Source of the DNA: Scleroderma bovista | Taxonomy: Eukaryota > Basidiomycota > Agaricomycetes > Boletales > Sclerodermataceae | Assembly (NCBI GenBank): GCA_037178675.1 | Contig: JAYMGJ010000327.1 | Span: forward strand, 1 to 57,000 | Reading direction: 5' to 3' | Length of the DNA stretch: 57,000 bases | Shown here: in pieces, positions 9,763 through 20,470 of the stretch | How the letters are laid out: each line of letters starts with the position of its first letter | Numbering within the stretch: position 1 is the stretch's first letter | Notes under the pieces: model-generated | Seen by the model: only the letters and a program-made list of their open reading frames with translations | Databases searched by the model: none | What the model was told of the DNA's origin: nothing | Made by a program: the position numbers and the translations under genes

Positions 9763-9772
9763 AAGAGGGGGA
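9763..9772 (+). other. Polypurine tract of element A
   Basis: AAGAGGGGGA lies 3 bp before the 3' LTR (9776), the expected place for the plus-strand primer. Confidence 0.7.
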
Positions 9773-9775
9773 TAC

Positions 9776-10398
9776 TGTCACGACCGTGACATCCGATCAC
9801 CCTGTACCCTATTGTCCAATCGCGTCCACGCGTTCGCCGTCCGTCTATTGTATGTACTCCCTTTTCCGTTTCTTGCTATCTGTCCTGTATCGCCACCGAT
9901 CGGTGAGCGCGTTGTCCGTTCTGTCTCTCTGTACTATTACCTAATATGTTTCCTTTCTTGTTTCCGGTTACTATACGTTCCCGTCCCGTTGCATTACTAA
10001 TACGATACTCATCGGTAATCCAGTTATCGCACTTACCGTACTTACTCAGCGCGCAGCGCGACTGCGCTCGTCATTCGTCGGTAATCCCGACTTCCCGTAC
10101 ATCGCCTCATCCGTTCCACTCAGTATAAATACCTAGATACTCGGTCTGTTGTAGTTCAGTTCGAATATCGAATAAGATACTTCTCATCTGTTCTCCCTGC
10201 GCACTCTCCGTCTCTGTCTCGTGCAAGCACTCGGTCGTAGACCGTTTACCCTCGGACTCTCCGTCAGACCCTCGGTCGGCCTTCCTATTACTCGGGAAGC
10301 GCGACTACGCTACGTAGCATCTCGGTCTTACCGCTAGACCAACCCCTGACCCCCTGACCCCTCGTAGAGATCAGATCGGTGAAGAACCGGTCTTGACA
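9776..10398 (+). repeat. 3' LTR of element A
   Basis: 623 bp, same ends and length as the 5' LTR, followed by the target duplication CCTGC (10399-10403). Confidence 0.95.
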
Positions 10399-12390
10399 CC
10401 TGCCCAGTGTTTTGAGATCGCAACAATTGCAAACACTGCAATAAAAATAACTTCTCACAGCCGACATTTGCGCAGCTTTCCGCGCGGCAGGAAGATCACA
10501 GACCACACAAGCAATGGCTGACCAAACAACTTGGCCAAACAGATGAAGTGCCGTACAACTAAAAGAAATACCTCTCTCCCAGCTGGCCACCATATCATCA
10601 ATCAGGGGCTCAAGGAAATGGTTCAGTTGATCACCAGGAGGTTCATTGGGTCCCGGGACAATGCCTGCAAGGAACATATTCTCGGGCTTGTAGCATATGT
10701 CAAGTGGGAGATTGAGGCAGGCACAGGAGATGACACCGCAAGAAGTGGTTTCTCCTCGTACGCGGACACCTTCGACATTGAAGAAGTCTACATTCAACAA
10801 AAACAATAAACGGCTCTCCCCCTTCCTGTCAATAAAGAGTGTTTGCGGTAAAGGGCCCTGAAATGTCCTCAAAAATTCACCGTCCAAAATATCTTTAGAA
10901 TTTAAAGCTGCTGGCCGGTCAAGAGAGCCCATCAACCAATCACAGGGTTCGTCAATGATTGCGTCAATCTCCGATCTGGAAAGGAGGCTCGCGACAAAGT
11001 CGTGAAAGTGATGGTAAACATATGGTTTGATCGGGGAGGTCAAAGAAGGTTGCAGCAGGCGCTGATTGCAAATGGGGAGCCATGGCTTGGGTTTATTCGT
11101 ACAGTGACTAGGATACTTGGCCGCAGATGAGCCTGGTTTAAAAATGGGCTTGTGGAGACAGCTGCACGATGGACAAGTCGCATACACAGTCATCCTAGGG
11201 TGTAGATTAAACCTAGACAGTGCGCTGGTAATGTTCATAGGGATTTGCTTCAACATGTTCCATTGCAGTATGGTCATTTCCCCACCAGCTGCTGGCGTAA
11301 AAGCAAGCTGTAGCACCAAGAACAGAAGTCCCATGATAAGATCGGCCACACATCAACTAATAGAGAGAATGACACTGCAGAGGACACCGATGAATAAAGA
11401 AACCTGGGCAATATCACCGCAGCGATCAACAGGACACTGGTAATGATGGTCTAAAAGCAATCTCTTAAACATACGTCTCTACAAAATACAGGAATACCTA
11501 CCGCAGTCGTATGGAACGGGTTCGACTGATTTACTGTCCGTGTTTCCTTCCTTCACCTCAACATTCGCAAAGAGTCGGTCAACGTGTGCCATCAAATCTT
11601 TTTTACGCTCAATCACCGAGGATACACGGCATGTAACATTTTCCAGGGTGGTTTTGAAGGTAGAAAGATCTGCCCTTATCTTTCGAAGAGACAAAATTGA
11701 CGTCGAGGATGCAATCTGCATGGGGACTACCCTCATGCGCGACTCAATATTGGTCAAAATGGAATGGGCGTTTACAGTGCGTCAATTTCCTTCTGGCTTC
11801 GATGTCGTACATCGCGGAACAGCGGATGAGGTGGGTTTTTTGAAACTTTGGTGAAGAGAAGAGGGGGACTCCACAAGACTATCAGTGTCGTAGAGGGGTG
11901 GAATTGGGTGAGAAGGAGAGGCAGGCTCAGAGGAGTTCTGACCCATCCTGGAAGATTTGCCATGAGGATTGGAATTAATCGCCAGGCGGGTGAAGCTTTC
12001 GGCAAGATCGTTCAATGAAGGGGCTACCACGTCCGTCGGTGCATGCAAATTTGCATTGTGCTGAAAATCTTCGCGCGATGTCCACAGCTTACTTGCCTGA
12101 GAACTGAGGTCTGGCCCTTCGTCTGTGAGCGTAAGTGCGAACACGCGAGCGCCGAGGGCATCAACGGCATCGCGGGATGTAAGTTGTTCCATTTCCTCTC
12201 GAACCAAAGTCTCGACGGCCTGTTGGCGCTGCTCAGACGAGGTACTGATTCTCGATTGTACACGTTGTAGGTGTGCAGTTTTATTAGCCATAGGTATTAG
12301 CTTCCCGGATTGATTGTGCGCAACTCCCTCCTCGTCCACTTCACAGCAGTGAGAACAGAGGCAACGGAAGGTGGTATTCTTGGCAGGCAT
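10399..12390 (-). pseudogene. Tnp2-type transposase, N-terminal part
   Basis: Minus-strand 5' part of the transposase cut by element A. The likely start is the ATG at 12390 (MPAKNTTFRCLCSHC, a cysteine-pair N-terminus typical of the family). Exons are visible at about 12390-11782, 11757-11479 and 11349-10404. The last contains VDFFNVEGVRVRGETTSCGV, CACLNLPLDICYKPENMFLA and VVCDLPAARKAAQ, characteristic of the catalytic region, and ends at ...LKTLGR exactly where CCTGC is duplicated. The gene then continues at 2726. The companion gene starts 100 bp away on the other strand. Confidence 0.82.
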
Positions 12391-12490
12391 AGCTGATAAT
12401 ATTAGTGGCACTCAAAGTTAACTCAGTTTGCTCAGATTAGCTTGAGAAACTTGAAACCATGTGGCTTGGTTGAAGCAGCGATTGAAAAGC

Positions 12491-13161
12491 ATGTCTCCCC
12501 TGCGACCTCGTGCAAGACGTTCTGCACGTCTACGAGCCCTAGCAAAGTCCCCAATGGCCTCTGGTACACCACTGTCTCAGGCACCTGGTATGGTGCATGC
12601 CAACCCCATCAACCCATCCCACACTGGCTCACAGGGTCGTAGAGGGAAGAAGAAGGCGACTACGAAAGGAACCCAGAACCCTCCAAATCTCAAGAAATCC
12701 ACCACTCAGGTCAGCAATGCAGGCCAACCAAAGCAAGATACTTCGTCGACAGTCGATTCAGTTTATTGGGAGCACTACCCCCACTTAACAGAGAGGTTGC
12801 TCTCATGGCTCATATCTCACCCCTCTGACTGTGTTATTCTATTCTACAATCGGCGTGCTAAAGAAGGCATCCCCCCTCAAGAGAAACCCTCTGGACGCCA
12901 CAAGAAGGATGTCCATGCTGTGCTTGCCAGAGAAATATTCAGCGGGGATCTGGTCTATGGCTGCACATATGCTTCGCAACCCGACAAATTTGCGACGGCT
13001 GTACAGAGCCGCCTATTAACGTATGTTCTCTCGCTATAGCTATTCTAATGCTTATCAGTCACCTACAGTTTGAAAGGAAAATACCGTGCCCAACTTGGGA
13101 AATTAAAATCGACCAGTGGTGGGGTGGACCCCGCTAATCCAAAGTATAAGAATCTAATGGG
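12491..13161 (+). pseudogene. Companion gene of the Tnp2 element, Myb/SANT-like, truncated by element B
   Basis: Divergent from the Tnp2 gene. Exon 1 (12491-13020) starts MSPLRPRARRSARLRALAKS, a basic tail, then a Ser/Thr/Gln linker. It then holds a helical block with spaced aromatics (YWEHYPHLTERLLSWLISHP ... LFYNRRAKEG). A 48-nt intron (13021-13068) joins to LKGKYRAQLGKLKSTSGG and KNLMG, where the element B LTR begins (13162). The spacing resembles trihelix/Myb-SANT-like DNA-binding proteins that accompany some fungal transposons; that is inference from pattern. The 3' remainder of the gene is not found in the window. The transposon accessory role is inferred from the shared 100-bp divergent promoter. 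Confidence 0.55.
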
Positions 13162-13750
13162 TGTTACGACCATGTCCAACTCCGGATCCTATCCGGTTAC
13201 TCCGGTCGCATTGCAGCCCCATAGCTCAACTCCAGTCGTTCTCAGTTACTCCGGTCACGGTCGCGCAGATAACCTTCCGCTAACTACGACCCTTGGTCTA
13301 TACTCCATTCGCTCTTACTACACCTCGCCGTCTACCCTGCCTTGACGTGAGTTCTCCGTGAACTTGATATATCCTATACCTTGTAGCTTTTTCACCGGAC
13401 CTGACCTAGTCCTAACTCCGGTCGTCCCTTGTCCGCTATTAGGTTGTTTACTTGTCACCGTATGTACTCGACCCTAGTTTCTACTTAGTATAAGTACCCT
13501 CTAGTTTACCTTGTATACCTCAGTCTGAAATCATCTAAGTTACTACTCCTGTCCCCTTGTCTGTCTCCGTCTCCATCTCCACCTGACCGGAACCTACGCA
13601 AGGGATCAACGCTCGTTGTCCTTGTCGTTGAATCCAATCGGTCGCAACTCTGGCCCGGGCTAACCTCTGCCCAAACCTCTGACCTCTGCCCTCGTCTGTT
13701 TTCATCCGGACTTGACTGGACTTCCTACCGGAGTAGACCCGGACTTGACA
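13162..13750 (+). repeat. 5' LTR of element B
   Basis: 589 bp, TGTTACGACC...CGGACTTGACA, rich in ACTCCGG words. The right boundary is set by analogy to element A and by the primer site that follows. No second copy is present to confirm it. Confidence 0.8.
13489..13531 (+). promoter_or_regulatory. Element B TATA box and predicted transcript start
   Basis: TATAAGTA at 13489 is followed 33 nt later by AGTCTGAAAT (13522-13531), the exact reverse complement of the bases at 13753-13762 just beyond the LTR. The layout equals that of element A although the sequence differs. Confidence 0.65.
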
Positions 13751-13752
13751 GT

Positions 13753-13762
13753 ATTTCAGACT
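13753..13762 (+). other. Primer-binding site of element B (self-priming type)
   Basis: ATTTCAGACT starts two bases after the LTR and is complementary to the predicted RNA 5' end at 13522-13531. The next bases form a local hairpin (ACTCACAC / GTGTGGGT), again parallel to element A. Confidence 0.65.
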
Positions 13763-13817
13763 CACACTTGTGTGGGTTCACTATACAAACCTCGTACGCA
13801 AACTAGTTTCATTCCTC

Positions 13818-14181
13818 ATGACCATGACTACGCGCTCTCGCGCTCGTACTACTGCCGCACTCGCTGAAGAAGCAGGTGCAGTAGACGACCTTCACCTTTC
13901 TGCCGCCCAGCAAGCCCTGTCTAATCGCAGGCAACCTCCGGCTTCTGTAAGCCAATTCCGGAGCTTTACAGCTCGAAACCCCACAGCACCTTTGACTCCG
14001 CGTCGAGATGCTGTGTCTCAGAGCCTTCGCGGTTCTGCAGACTTAGGTCGCCATGAATCTGTTTCTGGTGACAGGTTTCCCTACCGCCGCGACTCCACTC
14101 CAGAGCGTTGCAAACCTGGTCGTTTCCAATGGTTCGGCCCTGAGGATGGTCCCGGAGATGATCCAGACAACCCCGGAGATG

Positions 14182-14212
<31 letters not shown>

Positions 14213-15239
14213 CGAATTTCTCGACGCCACGGAAGAACTAGACCCTAGCCTGGCTGTCTTCCACAATCTCGCCATCGCCGTCAACCGCCTCTCCCGCTCC
14301 TCCTGCTGTTCCAACGACTCCTCCTCCTCCTCCCGTGCCAAGGTCCGTGAACCGGACACCTTTGATGGCACGGATCCAAAGAAACTCTGGACCTTCTTGG
14401 TCCAGTGCGAACTGTGTTTCCAGGATCGCGCCAAGGCCTTCCGGCAAGATAGAGCAAGGGTAACGTTTGCCCAGTCCTATCTTAAAGGTATGACGCTGGA
14501 ATGGTTCGAACCGGACCTTCTCAACTCCGGTAATCTGGCTGACCGCCCACGCTGGATGGACAGCTGGGTCCATTTTGTTGCTGAACTCCAGAGTACCTTC
14601 GGTCCTCACGACCCAGTTGCTGATGCCAAGCACCAGCTCGAGCATCTCCGGATGAAAGACTTGTACCGCGTTACGCGGTACATTGTAGATTTCAACCGCC
14701 TCGCTTCACAGGTCCAGGACTATGGGGATGGCGCACTCCGTCGCCTGTTTTACTCCGGTCTCCCGGACCGTCTCAAGGATGAGATCGCTCGAGTCGGGAA
14801 GCCCCTGACTCTGAATGGGCTGAGAGCCCTTTGTCAAGAGATCGACGCGCGCTATTGGGAGCGCAAAGACAAGATCTCCCGTACGACGAAGAGCCAGCCT
14901 ACCTCGTCCACCCCCAAGCCTGGTCAGGCCAAGACCGGCAACTCCCCCAGCTCCACCAACACCTCTGGCTCGTCAAAGACGACCAGCAACCAGTCCTCGT
15001 CCGGCTCCAAACCGGACTTGACCAACAAGCTTGGTAAGGACGGGAAGCTGACTGCTGACGAGCGCAAAAGGCGGCTCGACAACAACCTCTGCATGTTCTG
15101 TGGAGGTACCGGACACTTCGCAGACAACTGTCCAAAGAAGTCTAAAAAGGCCAAGGCTCGCGCTGCAGCCGTCGCTGCTGAGTCCGGTAAGACGGACTCT
15201 GCTAACTCAGGTGCTAACTCCGAGTCAAAAAAAGAGTAA
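13818..15239 (+). CDS. gag: Gag polyprotein of element B
   Basis: About 473 residues from the ATG at 13818 (MTMTTRSRARTT). It has the same gag core as element A (TFLVQCELCFQDRAKAFRQD, then QSYLKGMTLEWFEPDLL) and a CCHC knuckle (CMFCGGTGHFADNC). It carries a run of about ten asparagines from an AAC microsatellite (about 14183-14213). The C-terminus reads TCA-AAA-AAA-GAG-TAA and contains the slippery heptamer. The frame is intact, so Gag could still be made even though pol is broken. Confidence 0.9.
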
Positions 15240-15274
15240 GCAGCTCCCGGCCCTCCGCACAACCGGCGAGCTGC
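15227..15274 (+). promoter_or_regulatory. -1 ribosomal frameshift signal between gag and pol (element B)
   Basis: A-AAA-AAA (15227-15233) in gag phase, then a 6-nt spacer GAGTAA containing the stop, then a stem-loop. GCAGCTC (15240-15246) pairs with GAGCTGC (15268-15274). An inner CCGG/CCGG stem encloses a loop with the CTCCGCACA motif also present in element A. The pol frame (-1) is open from 15233. Confidence 0.85.
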
Positions 15275-16769
15275 GTTGACTCCGGAAGTGCACCCAAGGA
15301 GGCCCGCCTCAACGCGTCCGCTCTTTTCAACCCAAACTCTCTTATGCCTCATGTTTCCCTTTTATCTCTTGATATACCTAAAATCTGCGCTCTTGTGGAC
15401 TCCGGTTCCACACATTGTTTTATAGATTTACAATTCGCACACAAAAACAACCTTACATCCTACTCCGTCTCTCCTATCCAACTCCGGTTATTCGACGGTA
15501 CATCAAACTATGTAATTACTCAAGCTATCGATTTATCAGTGCAGTTCCCCGCATCTGGTGATGTCACCCCCATGACTTTTTACCTCGCTCCGTTGGATTC
15601 TGAATGCTTGATTGTCCTTGGACATAACTGGCTCACCCACTATAATCCGTTGATTGACTGGGTATTGAGTAGTTTAACATTCCGGACTCTTGCAGGAAGT
15701 TTGCCAGCGCCCCCGTCGACTCCCTCTCCGGTTCTGCCCGGAAACTCTGACTCCGGCCTCTCCGGCCAGTCTACCCCAGGCCTCGTGCCATCTGTCGACA
15801 CTCCGTTTTGCAACCCTCTGCTTATCTCTCCAATCAACGCAGCCGCATTCGTGCGTGCATGCAGTTTGGAAGGATCCACGAAGTACCAACTCCAGCTGCG
15901 TCCTGCGGACTCAGCAAAAGCCCGGTCTTCTTCTATATCAACTCCGCCGGACTTGGACATCGTCCCTCTGGAATATCGCGACTATGCGGACATGTTCAGC
16001 AAGGCGAAAGCCTCTGAACTTCCCCCGCATCGCGACTACGATTTGAAGATCGAGCTCGAAGAAGGTACCTCACCACCTTTGGGAACCCTATACTCACTGT
16101 CTCCGGTCGAGCTCTCTGCCCTCCGGACATTTATCAATGAGAATCTCAATACAGGTTTCATCCGCCCTACCGCTTCCTCTCACGCTGCTCCGGTCCTCTT
16201 CGTCAAGAAGAAGGACGGCTCCCTCCGCCTATGCGTTGATTTTAGAGGCCTTAACAAAATCACCAAAAAGGATCGCTATCCACTCCCCCTTATCTCTGAC
16301 CTATTGGACTCACCCAGCCGTGCTAAAATCTATTCCAAGATTGACCTCCGGCACGCGTACCACCTGGTCCGGATTGCTCCGGGCGACGAATGGAAGACCG
16401 CTTTCCGTACACGCTACGGGTCCTACGAGTGGTTAGTAATGCCCTTTGGCCTCACTAACACCCCTGCAGCATTCCAGCGCTTTGTCAACACCATCTTTGC
16501 TGACATGCTGGATGTCTGTGTTGTCGTGTACCTCGACGACATCCTCATCTACTCCGAGGATATGGAGTCTCACCAGCAGCATGTCCGGGAGGTACTCCGG
16601 CGACTCCGGTTACATGGCCTCTTCGCCAAACCGGAGAAGTGCGAGTTCCACTCGGACTCAGTGGAATACCTTGGCTACCGTCTATCCCCTGAAGGTCTGA
16701 CTATGTCTCCGGACAAAATACAAACCATCTCCGATTGGCCTGAACCTCGTAAGGTAAAGGACATCCAAT
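15233..16769 (+). pseudogene. pol: Pol of element B, part 1 (protease and reverse transcriptase)
   Basis: Open from the frameshift site; the first ATG is far in, at 15344. It carries the protease motif LVDSGSTHCFID and the reverse transcriptase to YLDDILIYSEDMESHQQHVR and beyond. It ends inside ...KVKDIQ, where the hAT element starts after the 8-bp target CATCCAAT (16762-16769). Up to this point no stop or shift is seen. Confidence 0.9.
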
Positions 16770-19700
16770 TAGAGTTTAAAAGTCCGGTTCAAAATTTCGC
16801 CGAAAACCGGTGACTGGACCGAACCCCAACCATTTTTGGACCGAACTGCGGTCTCCGGTCTCCGGGGTTGAGGAGGTACCCGGTTGCGGTCCATGTGATT
16901 TTTTAACATGTGAAAAAACTGACAGAAAACCGGTCGTGACCGGTTTTCGAATGCATTCAGGGTACATAGATACATGCAAAGCTAGTAGTATGTCGTGACA
17001 AGTTCAGATGCACTCAGTTCATGCTCTACCTTGTTCTCATGAATGAGCAACTCCTTGAATTGTTCCAGCTGTAACTCCGACTCGATATCAATCGATTCAA
17101 TGGCGGTGGAATTGGTTGTTGCACGATCCTTGACGTTGGAGCGCCAGGCATGCTTCAAGACTTGAAGATGCTCGAACTTGTCAGCCCCCAACCGTGAACG
17201 CCGATCTGTTGCGATTTCACCACCACCTGAGAATAGGCGTTCACATGGAACAGATGTCGCCGGGACAGCGCAGACGTCTTTGGTGATTCGAGCGAGAGTG
17301 GGGTAGATGTCAGCATGCTTCTGTATAAGTTGTACAACAGTTAGCATCAAGCAGGACGTTAATAAAAATGATTGCTTACCGCCCACCAGTCAACAATATT
17401 CGTCTCTTTAGTCACATCTGCTGGCAGATCTCCCAGGTAACGGCGCAGCTCCATGGCCCAAGCCTCAACTCTGGAATTGGCAGACTGCGTGAGCAACACA
17501 CGGCGATGGCGATCGAACTCAGACTCCATGGTGCTGCCATCACCCATGATGATAGCGGATGTGTTCGTCGTTGCATGAGCAGCCTGAGCGAGGGTGTCGA
17601 CTGTGTTTGAGCTCCAGTATTCTTCCATCGTCTTTTCAACAACCTTGAGGGCTTTGTCGCACCAGTTCTTGGCATGTAGGTTTCCTGCCTCTTGTTCGCT
17701 TTTCTGTTCTTCCGGGCCACCCCATGCCATCTTGATATATGCAAGCTTGTAGTACGGGTGTAGAACTAGATATACAATAAGCAGAAGTTAACTCATAAAG
17801 GTAAAACGAACATACCAAGCGCGAGAATATAAACAGGCTTCTCATCGAACTTATTATAATACTTGCCAATTTTCATAAGGCCACGATTGACTGCATCCTT
17901 GTAGAGCACGTATCTTGGGGAGTCACGCTTTGCCTCCCAGCCGGTTTGAAGTTCCTCGAATGCAGGAATTGCGCGCCAGAGTGTGGGTTGAAGCTCATGC
18001 GAGAAGTATTGTTGGATATTGTTGGCATCTGCGATAATTGCACGAATGTCATTGACACGTTCCCAATCGACAGCCTTGAAGGCAAAGGCAGTCCATGGGA
18101 TTTGCTTGGTGCCTAGTCCAGGGCGTCGAATGGTTGTGATTGGCCCAAAGAGTTCGTCGGCAGAGCTAATGAAGAGATTAATCAGTTGGCGAAGGCGATA
18201 AGCACGTCCGAGCATGCCATCCGCAGTGCCCCAACGGACATTGCTATGGAGAGGAATGCTGAGTGGCACTGCAATGCCACACTCAGTCTGCAGGCGTTCG
18301 AAATATGCAATGCGTTGACCTGATGCCTGAATCTTGATGGCGAGTGTTCAAATGGTAGAGACAACATCGAGGGAGTCATGAAGAATGCGATTCCTGGGAA
18401 GGCTTGGGTCGAATTCCCAGATTGCCGAAGCTGTCTCCACAGACCCGATGTGTGTGACAACAGACATGAAATCGGTTATTGCGAGGTTGACGACATGAGC
18501 CAGACATGGAAGGCGCTGCGTGTTGCTATTGAAGGAGTAAATGTGTTTACGACAGAGAATGTTCTCGACAGCATTGCATGCGGTGTCGTTGTTGCTGGTA
18601 TTGTCGGCAGTGATGCAGAAAAGCTGGTGAGGATTGTCAAAGTGATGTTCAAATGGAGAGAATGATGTACATACCTTGGTTGAGTGATCTGCTACAATTC
18701 CAGCACGCTCACATAGACTAACAAAATAGCGGCCAAGATTGGCACCAGTGTGAGACCCTGATAGGGCGCGAAATGCAATGACTTCGGAGACAAGCGACCA
18801 GCTTGTTGGGCTCTTCGCATGCGATTCGATCCAGTGAGCAGTAATACCCATAAAGGACGCCTTCGTCTGGTCAACAGACCAAAGATCTGTTGTTGTTGAG
18901 ATGCGACCAGAATTTTTATCCTTGGATTATATCGATCAAATCAATCTACAGACCATCGGAGAGAGTGAACAAACTTACTTGAATCCTATGCTTGAGCTTT
19001 TGGAGAAAATCAACAAAGGAGTTGTGGATGAAGGTTGAGATGTCGTGGCTGGTGGGAATGTCAGCCTTGTTGGCGTTTGGACGCATTGCAACTAGGCAAT
19101 TTCTAAATGCCGGCTTGTTAGCCACCGCCAGACTCTAAGTACCAAACACATAAGTCCCAAACCCAGTCCTTCAGGTGCTGCAACTTGCAACTTACCTGGT
19201 TGTCGCAAACAACGAACTCAGCAACTGTCCTCATCACATCATCCCTTGAGAACTCCTGTCGCTTTTGTCTATGTTGAAGCATCTCGTTGATACCTGGCTG
19301 TGAGTTTCTCTTCTTGGCGTCTTGTTTCGCTTTCAACAATTCTCGTGGCAGTGCGTGATGGTGCTCAGAAACTCCCCTTTCAGCACATTGAGTCTTATAC
19401 AGCTCGTAATGACCCCGGATGTGCTGACGACACGAGGAGTTACTACCGATATAGAAGGCCTTGCGCTTCCCATGCTTCGCCAGGAGCTGTTCATTTTGCC
19501 TGTGTCATCACAAGTAAGTCAACTACTCCTTGAATAGTGATTGGTTGCACGACTTACCTACACTCATTGCACCACCATCCCTTCAGTGTTTGAACTATGC
19601 CTGTCTCCTTGTGGCTGAACTTTACTTCGCAGCGATCGGAGAAGATCGTAAGTACATCTAGAGCTCTCTGTTTTCGTGATTGAAGCTTATTAGGAATTGT

Positions 19701-20470
19701 TGCCTGGCTGTGGTGTCAATACACTGCCATTTCATTGACAGGCGTACTTACATCTTCGTCATCTGTTTCATCATCCATGGGGGCATCTCCACCTGCGTAC
19801 GAAGACACCTCAACCTCCTCAATGATTTCCAGATCCTCGATCTCAACTTCCTCGGTGTCTGGTGAAGAGCGACGTGCACGCTTGGTTTGTCGCTGCTTGC
19901 CATCTGACCTTTTGTTGGTGCGTGTACGCTGTTCACTTGAATCGCTGTCTGATTGTGTCTCATCTTCAACAGGTGACCGAGTTCGCTTCCCTTTCGACTT
20001 CAAGACCTTCGGATTCTTGGGTTCTCGTGGATGAGTCCCTCTGTTGAGCGGCAGTGCAACAACCTTTGCTGTTGGGTGTCGCACACGATCCGATTGGCGA
20101 GGCATAGCAAATGTATGAGGCTCAAGACTTGAAGGTAACGAGTCAGGAAGAGGAGAGCACAATGGAAGGTGATACATTGGAAATTTTATACTGTTAGCCT
20201 CATGTACTACATCATACATGCAATGTTGTCCTTTGAAGTGTCTAATCCTAACGGTTTTAATCGGTTGATGACGGTCCCCATTCAGTCTGCAACCGGTCAC
20301 ATGATGGACTGGTTGCAACTGTCTGCAACCACATGCGAGACCGTACACAACCAGTCATGGGTGGTTTCAGTCCGGTTGCGCTCAAAATGGTGTTCAAAAA
20401 AATGTGGTCCGATCCGGTTGCCTTTTTCGGGAGGCCAAAAAACCGGACCGGACCGGACTTTTAAACTCTA
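16770..20470 (-). mobile_element. hAT-family DNA transposon in pol of element B
   Basis: 3701 bp with terminal inverted repeats of at least 19 bp (TAGAGTTTAAAAGTCCGGT at the left end and its complement at 20470). It is flanked by an 8-bp direct repeat CATCCAAT (16762-16769, 20471-20478), diagnostic for hAT elements. Removing it and one repeat restores the pol frame (KDIQ-SFLGFANFYWRF). It carries one multi-exon transposase gene on the minus strand with one premature stop. Confidence 0.95.
16982..20105 (-). pseudogene. hAT transposase with a BED-type finger, one nonsense codon
   Basis: The start is ATG 20105 (MPRQSDRVRHPTAK), then an acidic and basic leader. A BED-like zinc finger follows (CNEC near 19570, then SCRQHIRGHYELYKTQC near 19400). 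The RNase-H-like core includes STTTDLWSVDQTKASFMG, ITADNTSNND, LPCLAHVVNLA and HSNVRWGTADGML. The C-terminal hAT dimerisation domain is at 17330-16982 (YPTLARITKDVCAVPATSVP, then CERLFSGGGEIATDRR). Several introns of about 50-60 nt interrupt it; not all boundaries are fixed. One in-frame TGA at 18350-18348 separates ...DVVSTI from TLAIKIQASGQRIAYFERLQ in the same frame, probably a CGA to TGA change. The rest looks well preserved. Confidence 0.85.

Larger units (their letters stand above)
2727..10398 (+). mobile_element. Complete Ty3/gypsy chromovirus (element A)
   Basis: A 7672-bp retrotransposon with two 623-bp LTRs and a 5-bp target duplication CCTGC (2722-2726, 10399-10403). Order: 5' LTR, self-complementary primer site, gag, -1 frameshift signal, pol (protease, reverse transcriptase, RNase H, integrase, chromodomain), a spliced antisense gene, polypurine tract, 3' LTR. 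Gag and pol are open throughout, so the element looks potentially competent. By eye the LTRs differ at only four sites, all transitions, which indicates a fairly recent insertion. It sits inside a Tnp2 transposase gene. A related copy B lies at 13162 and a solo LTR of the same family at 22182. Confidence 0.95.

Noticed and set aside
14081..14645. Open frames antisense to gag of element B
   Set aside because: Shadows of the low-complexity gag codons; no counterpart of the same kind in element A.
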